NCBI GenBank assembly: GCA_019247075.1
Contig: JAFAPR010000200.1
Span: forward strand, 1 to 32,779
DNA: 32,779 nucleotides
Source: Solirubrobacterales bacterium
Lineage (GTDB): Bacteria; Actinomycetota; Thermoleophilia; Solirubrobacterales; Solirubrobacteraceae
Direction: 5' to 3'
Under the pieces are notes generated by a model. The model was not told the DNA's origin. It was given only the letters and a program-made list of their open reading frames with translations, and did not search any database. A program made the translations under genes and the position numbers. Positions 23,216-31,099 of the stretch are shown one piece after another. How positions within the stretch are numbered: the first letter of the stretch is position 1; the number at the start of each line of letters is the position of its first letter.

Positions 23216-23833
23216 GTGGGAGTCCCCGAGGAACGAGTCTCTGACGCCGAGCGAGACCAGGCGGTGGCGTGGTTGCAAGACCATCTCCTGTCTGGGCGGC
23301 TCAACCTGCAGGAGTTCTCCGAGCGTGTCGAGGCGGCTTATGCTGCCCGCGTTCGAGCGGATCTCGACCGTGTCAGCACGGGGCTGCCGTCGAGTCAGGA
23401 GTTGCTGGCGGTCAGCTCTCAACGTCGTGCGACCCGTCTCACCGGCGCTCTGTTCGCTCACGTGGTCAAGCGCGGCCGGCTCAAGCTAGGGCGCTGGACA
23501 GTCGCGGGCGGAGCATTCTGCGATATCGATCTCGACCTCCGTAAAGCCGAGATGCGCGGTCCTAGAGCGACGTTGACCGTGCTCGTCGGTTTCGGCAATG
23601 TAGACGTTTACGTGCCTGAGAACGTCAATGTCACCGTAAGCGGGCTCAGCGTCGGTGGCCACCGCCGCGAGTGGGGCCACGACTCCGAACGGCCGCGCTC
23701 ACCTGAGCTCTCGGTGCGCGCCATATCCGTATTTGGCACAGTCGATGTGTGGCGAGTCCCAGCGGAGATGCCGGCCGACTACGGGGAGATCACTCGTCAG
23801 CTAGAGCGCCGCCACCAGGAGCTACCGCCCTAG
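23216..23833 (+). CDS. DUF1707 protein with LiaF-like C-terminal domain
   Basis: A 205-residue soluble protein from a GTG start with GAGGAG upstream. Residues 1-60 are DUF1707 (RVSDAERDQAVAWLQDHLLSGRLNLQEFSERVEAAYAARVRADLDRVSTGLP). Residues about 85-200 resemble the cell-wall-active-antibiotic response (LiaF-like) beta-helix: AGGAFCDIDLDLRKAEMRGP, then VGFGNVDVYVPENVNVTV and VFGTVDVWRVP. The intervening membrane helices of LiaF are missing, so it is cytoplasmic or peripheral. Such proteins report or tune envelope stress, but the partner here is unknown. Confidence 0.85.
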   Translation: MGVPEERVSDAERDQAVAWLQDHLLSGRLNLQEFSERVEAAYAARVRADLDRVSTGLPSSQELLAVSSQRRATRLTGALFAHVVKRGRLKLGRWTVAGGAFCDIDLDLRKAEMRGPRATLTVLVGFGNVDVYVPENVNVTVSGLSVGGHRREWGHDSERPRSPELSVRAISVFGTVDVWRVPAEMPADYGEITRQLERRHQELPP

Positions 23834-23893
23834 CGGGAGCCAGGTAAGGACAAACGCTGCGCGCTGGAGCGGCTGGCGCGCGTAACTGAGCAG

Positions 23894-24667
23894 CTACGAG
23901 TGCTTCCAGGTTGTGGTGAAGGCCTTCTTCGTCTTACCGGTGAGGCCGCCGGTCAGGATCTCGAGAACGTGCGTCGACGTCTCCATGTTGAATGCCTCTC
24001 TCAGCTTCACCGACCCGAGGGGCTTCCCGCCGACTTTGCCGGCCGTGAACCGGATCGTCCCGAAGTTAGCCACCGGCACCTGTTTGTGGGTACTCGTGAT
24101 CAGCGCGTCGTCGATCAGCGCCTCCTTCAGCGACGCCGCGCCGGCGCCGGTCTTGGTGAGCTTGAACTTGTGGCCCGCTGTGAGGTCCTGGATCGTCGCG
24201 GTGGTCTTCGTCGCAGAGGTGGTCACCGTCCCCTTCATGAGATCGCCGACGAACAGCGCGTGGGGCGAGCGGGTGGTGGCACCATCGACGGTCGCCACCG
24301 CTTGGGCCGCTGGGGTTCCGCCGCTGCAATCCATCACGACGCCGGCCACATTCTGCTTGGGCGCCTTGCTGGTTCCGGTCACCATGAAGGTCCCGGGGCC
24401 CACGCCGCGCAACCTGCTGGTGCACTTCAGCGATGGCAGCTTGAACTTCGACACGACGCTCGTCGCGCCCTTGCGCGCAAATACCCATCCTCCGAACGCC
24501 TTACTGGTTCCTTTGGCTGTGATTGCCGAAAACGCGGTGTGCGTCCCTAGGGTCGAGAACGCCGCGCTGCTGTTGTCTCTGGCCAGCGCCGGGCTGAGCG
24601 CGATTAGTACGAGCACCAGCGATGCGGCCGCGCCGAAAGAGGCGCGAAGCCTGAAACTGCATTGCAT
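23894..24667 (-). CDS. Secreted protein with degenerate eqolisin (peptidase G1) fold
   Basis: A 257-residue protein from ATG 24667, with signal peptide MQCSFRLRASF then GAAASLVLVLIALSPALA. The mature part follows the strand order of bacterial eqolisins: GGWVFARKGATSVVSKFKLP, then VAGVVMDCSGGTP, LFVGDLMKGTVT, TATIQDLTAGHKF, SLKEALIDD and PVANFGTIRFTAG. The active-site Glu position is kept (Glu182 in KEALIDD). The catalytic Gln that normally precedes the D-C-x-G-G segment is replaced by Val, and the conserved Trp/Tyr residues are gone. It is therefore probably a non-peptidase or inactive relative, perhaps a surface binding protein. A frameshifted paralogue lies at 30081-30745. Confidence 0.65.
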   Translation of the reverse strand: MQCSFRLRASFGAAASLVLVLIALSPALARDNSSAAFSTLGTHTAFSAITAKGTSKAFGGWVFARKGATSVVSKFKLPSLKCTSRLRGVGPGTFMVTGTSKAPKQNVAGVVMDCSGGTPAAQAVATVDGATTRSPHALFVGDLMKGTVTTSATKTTATIQDLTAGHKFKLTKTGAGAASLKEALIDDALITSTHKQVPVANFGTIRFTAGKVGGKPLGSVKLREAFNMETSTHVLEILTGGLTGKTKKAFTTTWKHS

Positions 24668-24769
24668 GTGGAACCCCAATCCCAATGATTGATGGTCGTT
24701 GGCGAGGTGCGAAGACGTCCTACGGGACCCATCTCGCCACGGACAATCTTATAGCCGTACCGGGCCTCA

Positions 24770-25240
24770 TCAGGCGTTCGAGGTGGATCTCGACCGCACC
24801 AACACCAAAACGAGTGCCGCGCATGCCAGCACGACCGCAAGAACGCCTGCCGTGGACGCCGCCATGATCAAGTCCTGATGCGGATCTGGGAGCGGACTCC
24901 GGACCCTGAGTTGTCCGATGTGTCCTGAGCCCATGGCCGCCGTTGTGGAATGCACGCGTAGGACGGCGAGCCTTCCAAGCACCGCGAGCACTAGCATGAG
25001 CGCGCCGACGGCGCCGACCCAGCGCACGACTCGAGGCCGAGGCCGGCCCCGTGAGTGACTTACAGGCAGGTCGGCGACGAGCGCATCCAGTTCGGCATAC
25101 GTCCGGGCGGCGTACAGCGCGTCAAGACGCTGCTCAAGCTCGTCTGCGCTGAGCCGGCCCTCGACCATCGCGCGGCGCACACAAGTAGCCACGTTCTCCC
25201 GATCGGCATCTGCAGCGCGAAGCGACGGCCTATTCGCCAC
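24770..25240 (-). CDS. DUF1707 membrane protein
   Basis: A 156-residue protein. Residues 1-60 are a DUF1707 domain (RAADADRENVATCVRRAMVEGRLSADELEQRLDALYAARTYAELDALVADLP). Two transmembrane segments follow, at about 76-96 (VGAVGALMLVLAVLGRLAV) and 125-148 (AASTAGVLAVVLACAALVLVLV). It differs from the DUF1707 gene at 23216, which ends in a soluble LiaF-like domain. Function unknown; this type may sense the membrane. The eqolisin-like gene is downstream on the same strand. Confidence 0.82.
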   Translation of the reverse strand: MANRPSLRAADADRENVATCVRRAMVEGRLSADELEQRLDALYAARTYAELDALVADLPVSHSRGRPRPRVVRWVGAVGALMLVLAVLGRLAVLRVHSTTAAMGSGHIGQLRVRSPLPDPHQDLIMAASTAGVLAVVLACAALVLVLVRSRSTSNA

Positions 25241-25386
25241 GCACCAAGGGTAACGCAGCGCCTCTCTGCGGCAGGCCGCCCCTGATCGGCCCGCGCTCGT
25301 CGTTGCGCGTGCTCGTCAGCGAGGTTCGCGGTCTGCTCGAGCGCCTCCGCGCCGCCTAAGCGGTGCCTAACCGGACGATTGCCAGG

Positions 25387-25428
25387 CTTGGAGTCCTGGA
25401 ATGCCGTCGACATCCCAGGACTCCCAAG
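25387..25428 (-). terminator. Hairpin downstream of the Rpf-like gene
   Basis: GGAGTCCTGG (25390-25399) and CCAGGACTCC (25415-25424) make a 10-bp perfect stem that extends by three more pairs past a one-base bulge. It lies 40-80 bases after the Rpf-like stop. A partial repeat of the arm (CCCAGGACT) recurs at about 25446. No T-run. Confidence 0.5.
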
Positions 25429-25466
25429 TGCCTAGTGACAGCCCTCCCAGGACTGTCTCATTCATC

Positions 25467-26072
25467 CTAGTGAGCGCAACTCCAGGCCGATGGCCCAGCG
25501 CTGTTCCATATCTTGCTCGCAATGGCGCTCTGCTGCGCTGGTGATGCGTTTTGCGGCAGTCCCGATCCACCGTAAGCCTGCCAGGTGGACGGCATGATTT
25601 GGTAGGCGCCTCCAGCGCCGCTCGATGGATTCACAGCACCCCAGTTACCACCGCTCTCACACTGCACGATGTAGCCGGGGATCGCCCATCCGCCCGAGCC
25701 GGTTGCAGGCCCAGACACGGTCGGCGCGGGATCGGCCGGGGCGGGAGCCGCCGGTGCTGGTGCTGGCTCCGGCGCGACGTACGTCGACGGTTGGGTGACG
25801 ATTGGCGTGGTAACGTAGTGGACCACGGGCGCCGGATGGAGCATTCGCTCTAGGACGCCGATAGATTGCAGAACATCGGTCTTGCTAGCAGGATGGCCGT
25901 TTGACAGACCCCATCTTACGATGTTCCTACCCGGTGCCCGCTTACCAAACTTGCTGGCAACGGCGATGTAATCCCGCTTGTAGTGGGTAGCCATCGGATT
26001 AGGTTGTGCAGCGGCGGCGGCGGGGAGCGCAATGGCTCCGGTCGTGGCCACCGCTAGGATGCGGTATTTCAT
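25467..26072 (-). CDS. Rpf-like (resuscitation-promoting-factor type) transglycosylase
   Basis: A 201-residue secreted protein. A signal peptide is at about 1-22 (LAVATTGAIALPAAAAA). An uncharacterised segment with a basic YKRDYIAVASKFGKRAPG motif follows, then a Pro/Ala-rich linker (about 85-125). The C-terminal Rpf/lysozyme-like domain is IVQCESGGNWGAVNPSSGAG and YQIMPSTWQAYGG, with catalytic Glu139 in C-E-S-G-G-N-W. Rpf proteins cleave peptidoglycan and promote growth from dormancy. No LysM or G5 anchor is present. GAGGA precedes the ATG. A c-di-AMP riboswitch lies upstream with a long leader of about 330 bases. Confidence 0.88.
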   Translation of the reverse strand: MKYRILAVATTGAIALPAAAAAQPNPMATHYKRDYIAVASKFGKRAPGRNIVRWGLSNGHPASKTDVLQSIGVLERMLHPAPVVHYVTTPIVTQPSTYVAPEPAPAPAAPAPADPAPTVSGPATGSGGWAIPGYIVQCESGGNWGAVNPSSGAGGAYQIMPSTWQAYGGSGLPQNASPAQQSAIASKIWNSAGPSAWSCAH

Positions 26073-26322
26073 GGCTTGGTTTTCCTCGTCCTGCCGCCAT
26101 GGCGCGTCCTCATTGTCCCCATGGTCCCGCGGGTCGCACGCGGGTTGGCGGTAGTCCGGTGGAGTGTCTCCTTTCGTTTGTTGTTGGTTGAGTCACAGCC
26201 AGCCCATTCAGTGACGACTGCTAGTGAGTGATCGCCCGAAGATGTGTACGTGCGCAGGGACGGCTGGCGCAGTGTCGGGTGTGACGGTTGATGCGCAGCG
26301 GGTTGCGCGACCGCATGCCTCT

Positions 26323-26342
26323 TGGAGCGAACAAGCGCTCCA
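26323..26342 (-). other. Leader hairpin between riboswitch and Rpf-like gene
   Basis: TGGAGCG and CGCTCCA (26323-26329 and 26336-26342) form a 7-bp stem with a 6-base loop, about 65 bases after the aptamer in the transcript. It could be the attenuator of the riboswitch. There is no U-run, so this is a guess. The remainder of the 26073-26405 leader contains only a 95-codon frame with no recognised product. Confidence 0.3.
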
Positions 26343-26405
26343 GCGAGTCCTCCCATAGCTCTATCCAGCCACGGTCACGCGTGGTCAGCACGAAATTCTC
26401 CTTCG

Positions 26406-26541
26406 GTCGAAGCCTGCGGAGTTAGCTGACGGGCTCGCGCTTGGCGCTACGCCGATGAGCTTCCGGCGATTCGCCCCAACGGTCTGTCGACCACTTCGGG
26501 TTCCCCGCTCGCCTGCCACGGATGGCGGGCGATTCGGCTTT
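26406..26541 (-). promoter_or_regulatory. Cyclic di-AMP riboswitch (ydaO-yuaA class) upstream of the Rpf-like gene
   Basis: Minus-strand order is AAGCCGAATCGCC at the 5' side (from 26541), GGGGAACCC and TTGGGGCGAATCGCC in the middle, and GAGCCCGTCAGCTAACTCC then GCAGGCTTCG at the 3' side (to 26406). The closing P1 pairs AAGCC with GGCTT. All conserved blocks of the c-di-AMP aptamer are present: GCCGAAUC, the GGGG-AA/C-CC turn, GGGGCGAAUC and GUCAGCUAAC-CC-AGGC. The same switch occurs before rpfA genes of Streptomyces, where c-di-AMP lowers expression; that direction is assumed here. Confidence 0.9.
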
Positions 26542-26898
26542 ATGTTGACCGCGGCAAGCTATCACGTTCCGCCATGGCGTGGCGCGGCAAGCAGTGCGGG
26601 GCCCATCAAAGGGCCCGCCAAGCCCGCGGTCATTAGCGGAAGCGCGCTGGCGGCGGTGGGGTTCGTCCTGCTCGCCGGATCCAAACGCGACGCGTGTGCA
26701 CGCTCTGGTCCTCGACCACCGCGCCGGTCGCCGGAAATGCCGCCAGTGCCGCGCCACCTCTCGCCGCTACCAGTACGCGCTTCCCAGAGACGCAGCCTTC
26801 CACGACGAGCGCCCCCGCGATCCGGGGGCACGCGTAAGTACGGCGGTCGCAACCCCGCGGATGTCGACCTGATATCGCCCCTGAGCGAGCTAGGTCGC
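26542..26898. other. Non-coding stretch between riboswitch and Clp-N gene
   Basis: 357 bp without a supportable gene. The plus strand near 26590-26690 encodes a short hydrophobic run (KGPAKPAVISGSALAAVGFV) that could be a remnant of a small membrane protein, but no start or ribosome site supports it. The interval should also contain the promoter for the riboswitch transcript on the minus strand. Confidence 0.4.
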
Positions 26899-27648
26899 TC
26901 AACTATCGGCAGACGCCGCGGGCGGCTCGTCAGATGCGTCGGAGGCATCGATCGCCCTGCGCACCGATGTCTCATCGATGTTGAGCCGTGAGAACAGGGC
27001 CGCCGCTTGCTCATCGCGCACGAGCGCGAGCATCAGATCGCGTAGCTGAGTGTCGGTGCGCCCGTCGTCGAGCGCCCGGGCCGCAGCGAGCATCAGCACG
27101 CGGCGCAGCTCAGGCGCCAGGCCGACCTGGATCGGAAAGTCCGGCGAAGACCGCGGGAGATGTGGCATGGGAACCACTCGACGCCACCGTGGTTCTGGCG
27201 ACGGCCGCTCGCCAGGCCCCGTCACCTTGCCTAGCACCTCGTCACGGAGCTTCCCCGCATCGGCGCCGAGGTTCGGCAGGACGCGGGCCGCGACGCCCCC
27301 GTTCTCGGCCAGCAGCCCGAGCAGTAGGTGCTCGGTGCCGATGTAGTTGTGGCCCAGGCTGAGCGCCTCGCGCAGCGCCAGCTCCAACACCTGCTTAGCG
27401 CGCGGCGTGAACGGCACCTGACCGCCAGTGGCCTCCTCGCCCCCACCGACGATCTGCACTACTTGGGCACGGACGCGCTCAGGCGTGACGTCAAACGACG
27501 CGAGCACGCGGGCGGCGATGCCCTCCTCCACTCCCAGCAGCCCGAGCAGCAGGTGCTCGGTGCCGATGTAGTTGTGCCGAAGCGCCTGCGCCTCTTCCCG
27601 CGCAGAGACGAGGACCTGACGGGCTCGCTCGCTGAAGCGTTCGAACAT
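26899..27648 (-). CDS. Stand-alone Clp N-domain (ClpC-like) protein without ATPase
   Basis: A 249-residue protein from ATG 27648 (MFERFSERARQVL), the exact start of ClpC. Two complete Clp N repeats follow, each ending H-N-Y-I-G-T-E-H-L-L-L-G-L-L: about 1-70 and 82-135. A Pro-rich linker and a third weaker repeat (about 180-240, ELRRVLMLAAARALDDG then LMLALVRDEQAAALF) complete the protein. No Walker motifs or AAA+ domain are present, and no clpP or clpC lies nearby. Such proteins may act as adaptors or decoys that bind phospho-Arg degrons or adaptors of ClpCP. An in-frame earlier GTG-type start (27666) is possible. Confidence 0.88.
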   Translation of the reverse strand: MFERFSERARQVLVSAREEAQALRHNYIGTEHLLLGLLGVEEGIAARVLASFDVTPERVRAQVVQIVGGGEEATGGQVPFTPRAKQVLELALREALSLGHNYIGTEHLLLGLLAENGGVAARVLPNLGADAGKLRDEVLGKVTGPGERPSPEPRWRRVVPMPHLPRSSPDFPIQVGLAPELRRVLMLAAARALDDGRTDTQLRDLMLALVRDEQAAALFSRLNIDETSVRRAIDASDASDEPPAASADS

Positions 27649-27828
27649 GACTACCGAGGATCCCACGCGCGGAGCAGACCCTCAAGCCACCGCTTCCACG
27701 AGACGACAGCGACCCCGATAATGCGCGCGCCCCACGCGAGCCTAGCTTTCCCGACCCTCGTGCTTCTCGTCGTCCCACGCCTCCTCCTGGGCTAGTCGAT
27801 GGTCGAGCGCGGCTCGGACGGGCCGCGA

Positions 27829-28275
27829 CTACAGACTTGGGTCACCCGAACCTGGCGGGCGTGGAGGGCTCGGGTTGAGTGCCGCGCCGAGCCCGGATTG
27901 GTCCTCGGCACTCACGATGAGCCGACGCATCCGGACCTGGAGCGGACCCAGACGCACCCGCTTCGGCCGATCCAACGTGATCTCGACCAGCCCAGTACCG
28001 GCGCCGTTGACAAGAGCGGTGCCTCGCCAGTAGTTGACGCCCCGGAGAACGCTAAGCCCCAGAGGACCAGGCACTTCGCTCAGGCCTCTGTTCAGTGGCC
28101 GGGCAGATGCAACGGTCTCGCGAGGGATCGTGGCTTGAAATGCCCACCCCACGCGAATGTCGATCGTTGAAGAACTGACCTTCACGCGCGAGACGTTCGG
28201 ACCGGCGCCGAGCACCGTCATAGGGATGCGGCTGGGTCGATCGAACCCGATCGGAAACGTCGTTGTGCTGTCCAT
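27829..28275 (-). CDS. Conserved actinobacterial hypothetical protein
   Basis: A 148-residue soluble protein. ATG at 28275 has GAGGA six bases upstream. The body is a single beta-rich domain: VKVSSSTIDIRVGWAFQATI, VNYWRGTALVNGAGTGLVEI and RLGPLQVRMRRLIVSAEDQSGLGAAL. The pattern W-A-F, L-V-N-G-x-x-x-G-L-V-E-I and L-x-V-S-x-E-D-x-x-G-L is shared by a family of mycobacterial and actinobacterial proteins of unknown function. It is divergent from the M24 peptidase-like gene (128 bp). Confidence 0.75.
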   Translation of the reverse strand: MDSTTTFPIGFDRPSRIPMTVLGAGPNVSRVKVSSSTIDIRVGWAFQATIPRETVASARPLNRGLSEVPGPLGLSVLRGVNYWRGTALVNGAGTGLVEITLDRPKRVRLGPLQVRMRRLIVSAEDQSGLGAALNPSPPRPPGSGDPSL

Positions 28276-28403
28276 GATCATTCCTCGGAAAGCCGTCGAA
28301 ACTGATACCAAATCGGTCATCTCAATGGGTGCGGGCGGATGCTTACTGGAACCCGCCGCCCAGCGCAAGCCTCTATCCCGGTTATGCTGGATAGAACTGC
28401 AGG

Positions 28404-29609
28404 ATGCGAGCCGATGCGGTCGTGGACCCGGAGGAGTATCACGAGCGCCAGAATCGCGCGCGGGCGGCGGCGGACTCTCGTGGCCTTTCCGCGTTGGTGT
28501 CCTTCTCGCGTGGCGGGGGCGCGCATGATCGGCAAGCGAACGGGTTGTGGCTCGCCGGAGTGAGGACCCCGCAACCATACGTGCCAGATCTTCCGGACCA
28601 TTGGCGCGCAACGGGGCATGTGGCCGTAATCGTTCCTGTGGATGGTCCGGTCACGGCGGTGGTTGAGTCCGTGGAATCCTGTCCGTGGGTCGTGGCTGAC
28701 GAACTCGTGGTGGGTGAAGATCTGATCGCGGCGACGGCGGCCGCGCTGGCGAATTGCCTGACCGCGCGGGTGCGGCAGCGCGTCGGCGTCCTCGGTGCTG
28801 ATGTGCTGCCGTACGCGTGGTGGACGGCGTTGGAGGAGCTGGTGCTGGCCAGGCGCCCCCACGCGCGGTTGCAGGCGGCGGACGACCTCAGCGTGGCGCT
28901 GCGGCTGGTCAAGAGTCCGGCAGAGCAGCGGCTGTTGCGGGCCGCGGGCCGGCTTGGATCGCGGGCGATGGCCGAGGCGCTGGCTGCGGCAGTACCTGGG
29001 GCCTCAGAGGCCCAGGTGGCTGCGGCGTTCATCAAACGTGTGGTCAGCGAGGGCGGGGCGATCTATGACGTTGTGGTCTCCTCCGGCGCGGCGTCCGGGA
29101 GGCTCGGGCCATCGGGAGGCGCTGCGGGCGCGGCCGGATGGACCACCAGAGGGCTTGAGGTTGGTGATCTGTTGAGGATCGACGCGTACGGATCGGTCGC
29201 CGGATACCTATTCGACTTCGCCCGGTCTATAGTCGTGGGCGACCAGGCGTCCGAGGAGCAGGTCGAGCTGATCGACGCCTTGCGTGCTTCGGTCATGGCG
29301 GGAGTTAGCGCCCTGCGTCCCGGGGTGCCTCTGTCAGAAATTGTCCGGGTGTGCGAGCAGACCCTTGCGAACTCGGCTCACGCCCGCCGCTACGGGGTCC
29401 CCGACCACCTAATGGGCGGCTTCTGGGGGCACGGCATGGGGCTGGACTTCGGACCTCCTTGGATCGGTCCGGGCAATCACGAGCTCGTCCAGGCGGACTG
29501 GTGTCTGGCGCTTGAGCGGCGCGCGTCGGTCGCTGGCCTGGGCGGAGCTCAGTATGAAGACAACGTCCTGATCGGCTCCGCCAGCGCCGAACTGCTCACC
29601 GAGTCATAA
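28404..29609 (+). CDS. M24-family peptidase (Xaa-Pro aminopeptidase-like)
   Basis: A 401-residue protein with an N-terminal creatinase-type domain (about 1-150) and a pita-bread catalytic domain. Visible metal ligands are the Asp of LLRIDAYGSVAGYLFDFARS (two Asp), the His of GHGMGLDFGPP, and the Glu residues of CLALERR and QYEDNVLI. This gives the five-ligand D-D-H-E-E set. ALRLVKSPAEQRLLRAAGRL is the linker typical of Xaa-Pro dipeptidases/ectoine hydrolase (DoeA)-like enzymes. No signal peptide, so cytoplasmic. It could hydrolyse a Xaa-Pro dipeptide or a non-peptide substrate such as a creatine- or ectoine-like amide. Confidence 0.88.
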   Translation: MRADAVVDPEEYHERQNRARAAADSRGLSALVSFSRGGGAHDRQANGLWLAGVRTPQPYVPDLPDHWRATGHVAVIVPVDGPVTAVVESVESCPWVVADELVVGEDLIAATAAALANCLTARVRQRVGVLGADVLPYAWWTALEELVLARRPHARLQAADDLSVALRLVKSPAEQRLLRAAGRLGSRAMAEALAAAVPGASEAQVAAAFIKRVVSEGGAIYDVVVSSGAASGRLGPSGGAAGAAGWTTRGLEVGDLLRIDAYGSVAGYLFDFARSIVVGDQASEEQVELIDALRASVMAGVSALRPGVPLSEIVRVCEQTLANSAHARRYGVPDHLMGGFWGHGMGLDFGPPWIGPGNHELVQADWCLALERRASVAGLGGAQYEDNVLIGSASAELLTES

Positions 29610-30080
29610 GCACGACCCCCAGCCGAAGCGCAGGCTGCGAGATCATCGGCCTGGTGGCAACGTCGCTTTCCACACGCGGCAGCGACCAGGGCGACGGCCG
29701 CTTGCGCCGAGACTCGGCACCGCGGCCGGTTGTTCTCGGAACCCGGGATCGGATCGGACACTGCGCGGATTTCAGGGATTCCTAAGCCACGACTGCGGGC
29801 GGCCCTGCTAGCCAAACCCCCGGTATGCCGGCAAGCACCTAGGCATCCGAAAAGCGACAATCTCCGGCGTCCCGACCAGGCGCTCGCTCCGGGCTACGAG
29901 CACCAGCGAGCCCCCTCGAGCTGAACGGTTAGCGGCCGGAAGGGCCAAGATTGTCGCTAATCGATCCGTCCTCGAGCGAGGCTGCCGCGTTAGGTTGTTT
30001 GGCTTAGCCGGCGTGCGTGAGGTAGGGTCGTGGTGTCGTTGAGGCAGCCCGGGGGCGCTCACCAAACATGGGGTGACGGG
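29610..30080. other. Intergenic region with a 10-bp inverted repeat
   Basis: 471 bp without a supported gene. GCGACAATCT (29854-29863) is repeated inverted as AGATTGTCGC (29948-29957), 84 bases apart. Frames on the minus strand continue past 29860 and 30323 but show no recognised domain. A promoter for the decayed eqolisin-like gene may be in the last 60 bases. Confidence 0.4.
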
Positions 30081-30745
30081 ATGGTTTTGACTGGGATGCG
30101 TGGGTTTGCGTTTGGCGGTGGCACTCGGGTGGGCGCGACGCGCGTGGCTTATGGCTGGGCTGGCGTTCGCGGCGTTGCCAGCCGGTTCGGCGCTGGGCGA
30201 CGCGACGGTCAGGCTGGGCACGCCCGTAAGGCGAACGAGGCAATCGAGCCGGGCACCGGCGCCTACTACATGCCAGGGTCGATCGCCGATCTCTCCACCG
30301 CCGGCATGTTCGTTGGCTGCCACGGCGGAAAAGCGCGCAAATACCCCACCTTCACGCTCAATGCAGTCAATGTGGCTTCCCGAAGTTGCGGGCCAAGGCG
30401 GGCGACACGGTCGTCCTCAAGCTCTTTATGGCCACCTTCGGCACAAGGCTTTCGGTGGTTGACAAGACCACCAAGAGCGTCAAGAAAACCCTGGTGGGAA
30501 CCGGCGCGCCGGTGGACGGAGTTTGGGCCGGCGACTCGGAATACCCAGCGACGAAGTCCTCAGCCGGGCCCGTGCCCCGCTTCGGCAAGGTCACCTTCTC
30601 CGACGTATTGTCCGGGGGAATTCCATTTGGCGACGTCATCGGCATCATGCGATACGGCCGCTATCGCAGGCACACGCTGCAGATCGCGACCGGTCGTCTC
30701 ACCGGCGACCAGGACGTCTTCAAGACCGTCTTCAAGCACCCCTAG
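30081..30745 (+). pseudogene. Frameshifted paralogue of the secreted eqolisin-like protein
   Basis: Three frames carry consecutive pieces of one product. From about 30100, WARRAWLMAGLAFAALPAGSALG gives a signal peptide. From about 30235 in another frame, GAYYMPGSIADLSTAGMFVGCHGG matches the A-G-x(4)-C-x-G-G segment of the gene at 23894. From about 30380 in a third frame, KAGDTVVLKLFMATFGTRLSVVDKTTK and VPRFGKVTFSD match the eqolisin strands, ending KTVFKHP like TTTWKHS in the paralogue. The first strand pair is missing. At least two shifts plus a deletion make a functional product unlikely, unless the assembly is wrong. Glu of the active site is at best GVWAGDSEY. Confidence 0.7.
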
Positions 30746-31099
30746 GCACTTGGGCGAGCGGGACTGCGCCGATCCCGCTCTCCTGCACCTTCGCCATCCC
30801 GCTCGTGCATAGTCAGCAGCCGCCAGGCGTCCGCTTTGGGGCTGGTTGCATCGGCCTTTAGGGATTAATTCGAGCCGCGGAGATTTCTCATTAGGAACGA
30901 AACGAGCAGCGGGCGACTGGCTTACCAGAGTGCCGGGTTGATCGCGATCCGCCACTCTCAAATGCAGCAGGCGCCGTGGGAGGCTGTTGCTGGTCGATCA
31001 ACGCACCGGTCTGCTCGCCGCTCTGGGGGGCTGCTGGCTTCCGCCGCGGCAGGCGTGGGCGCACCGCCTTTCCTGACGGCCTCGTCTCGCGCGCGGGTT
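30746..31099. other. Intergenic region
   Basis: 354 bp separating the decayed plus-strand gene from the convergent MFS gene. Apart from the hairpin at 30756-30780 I see nothing that I can support; short frames look like chance. Confidence 0.4.
30756..30780 (+). terminator. Hairpin after the eqolisin-like pseudogene
   Basis: GAGCGGGA (30756-30763) and TCCCGCTC (30773-30780) form a perfect 8-bp stem with a 9-base loop, 10 bases after the stop codon. No T-run follows. Confidence 0.55.

Noticed and set aside
26539-26566. CGTGAT-N16-CATAAA, matching CGTGAT-N16-TATAAG at 2250-2277, as a shared promoter of the two riboswitch genes
   Set aside because: At the Rpf locus the supposed -10 overlaps the first bases of the aptamer, so a transcript from it would lack the P1 helix. 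The match is probably chance.
26585-26700. Short hydrophobic plus-strand segment (KGPAKPAVISGSALAAVGFV) as a small membrane protein gene
   Set aside because: There is no ribosome site, and the frame continues into an Arg/Pro-rich tail. At most it is a remnant.
29808-30323. 171-codon minus-strand frame near the eqolisin-like pseudogene
   Set aside because: It is antisense to the signal-peptide part of the pseudogene, with low-complexity composition and no family resemblance.
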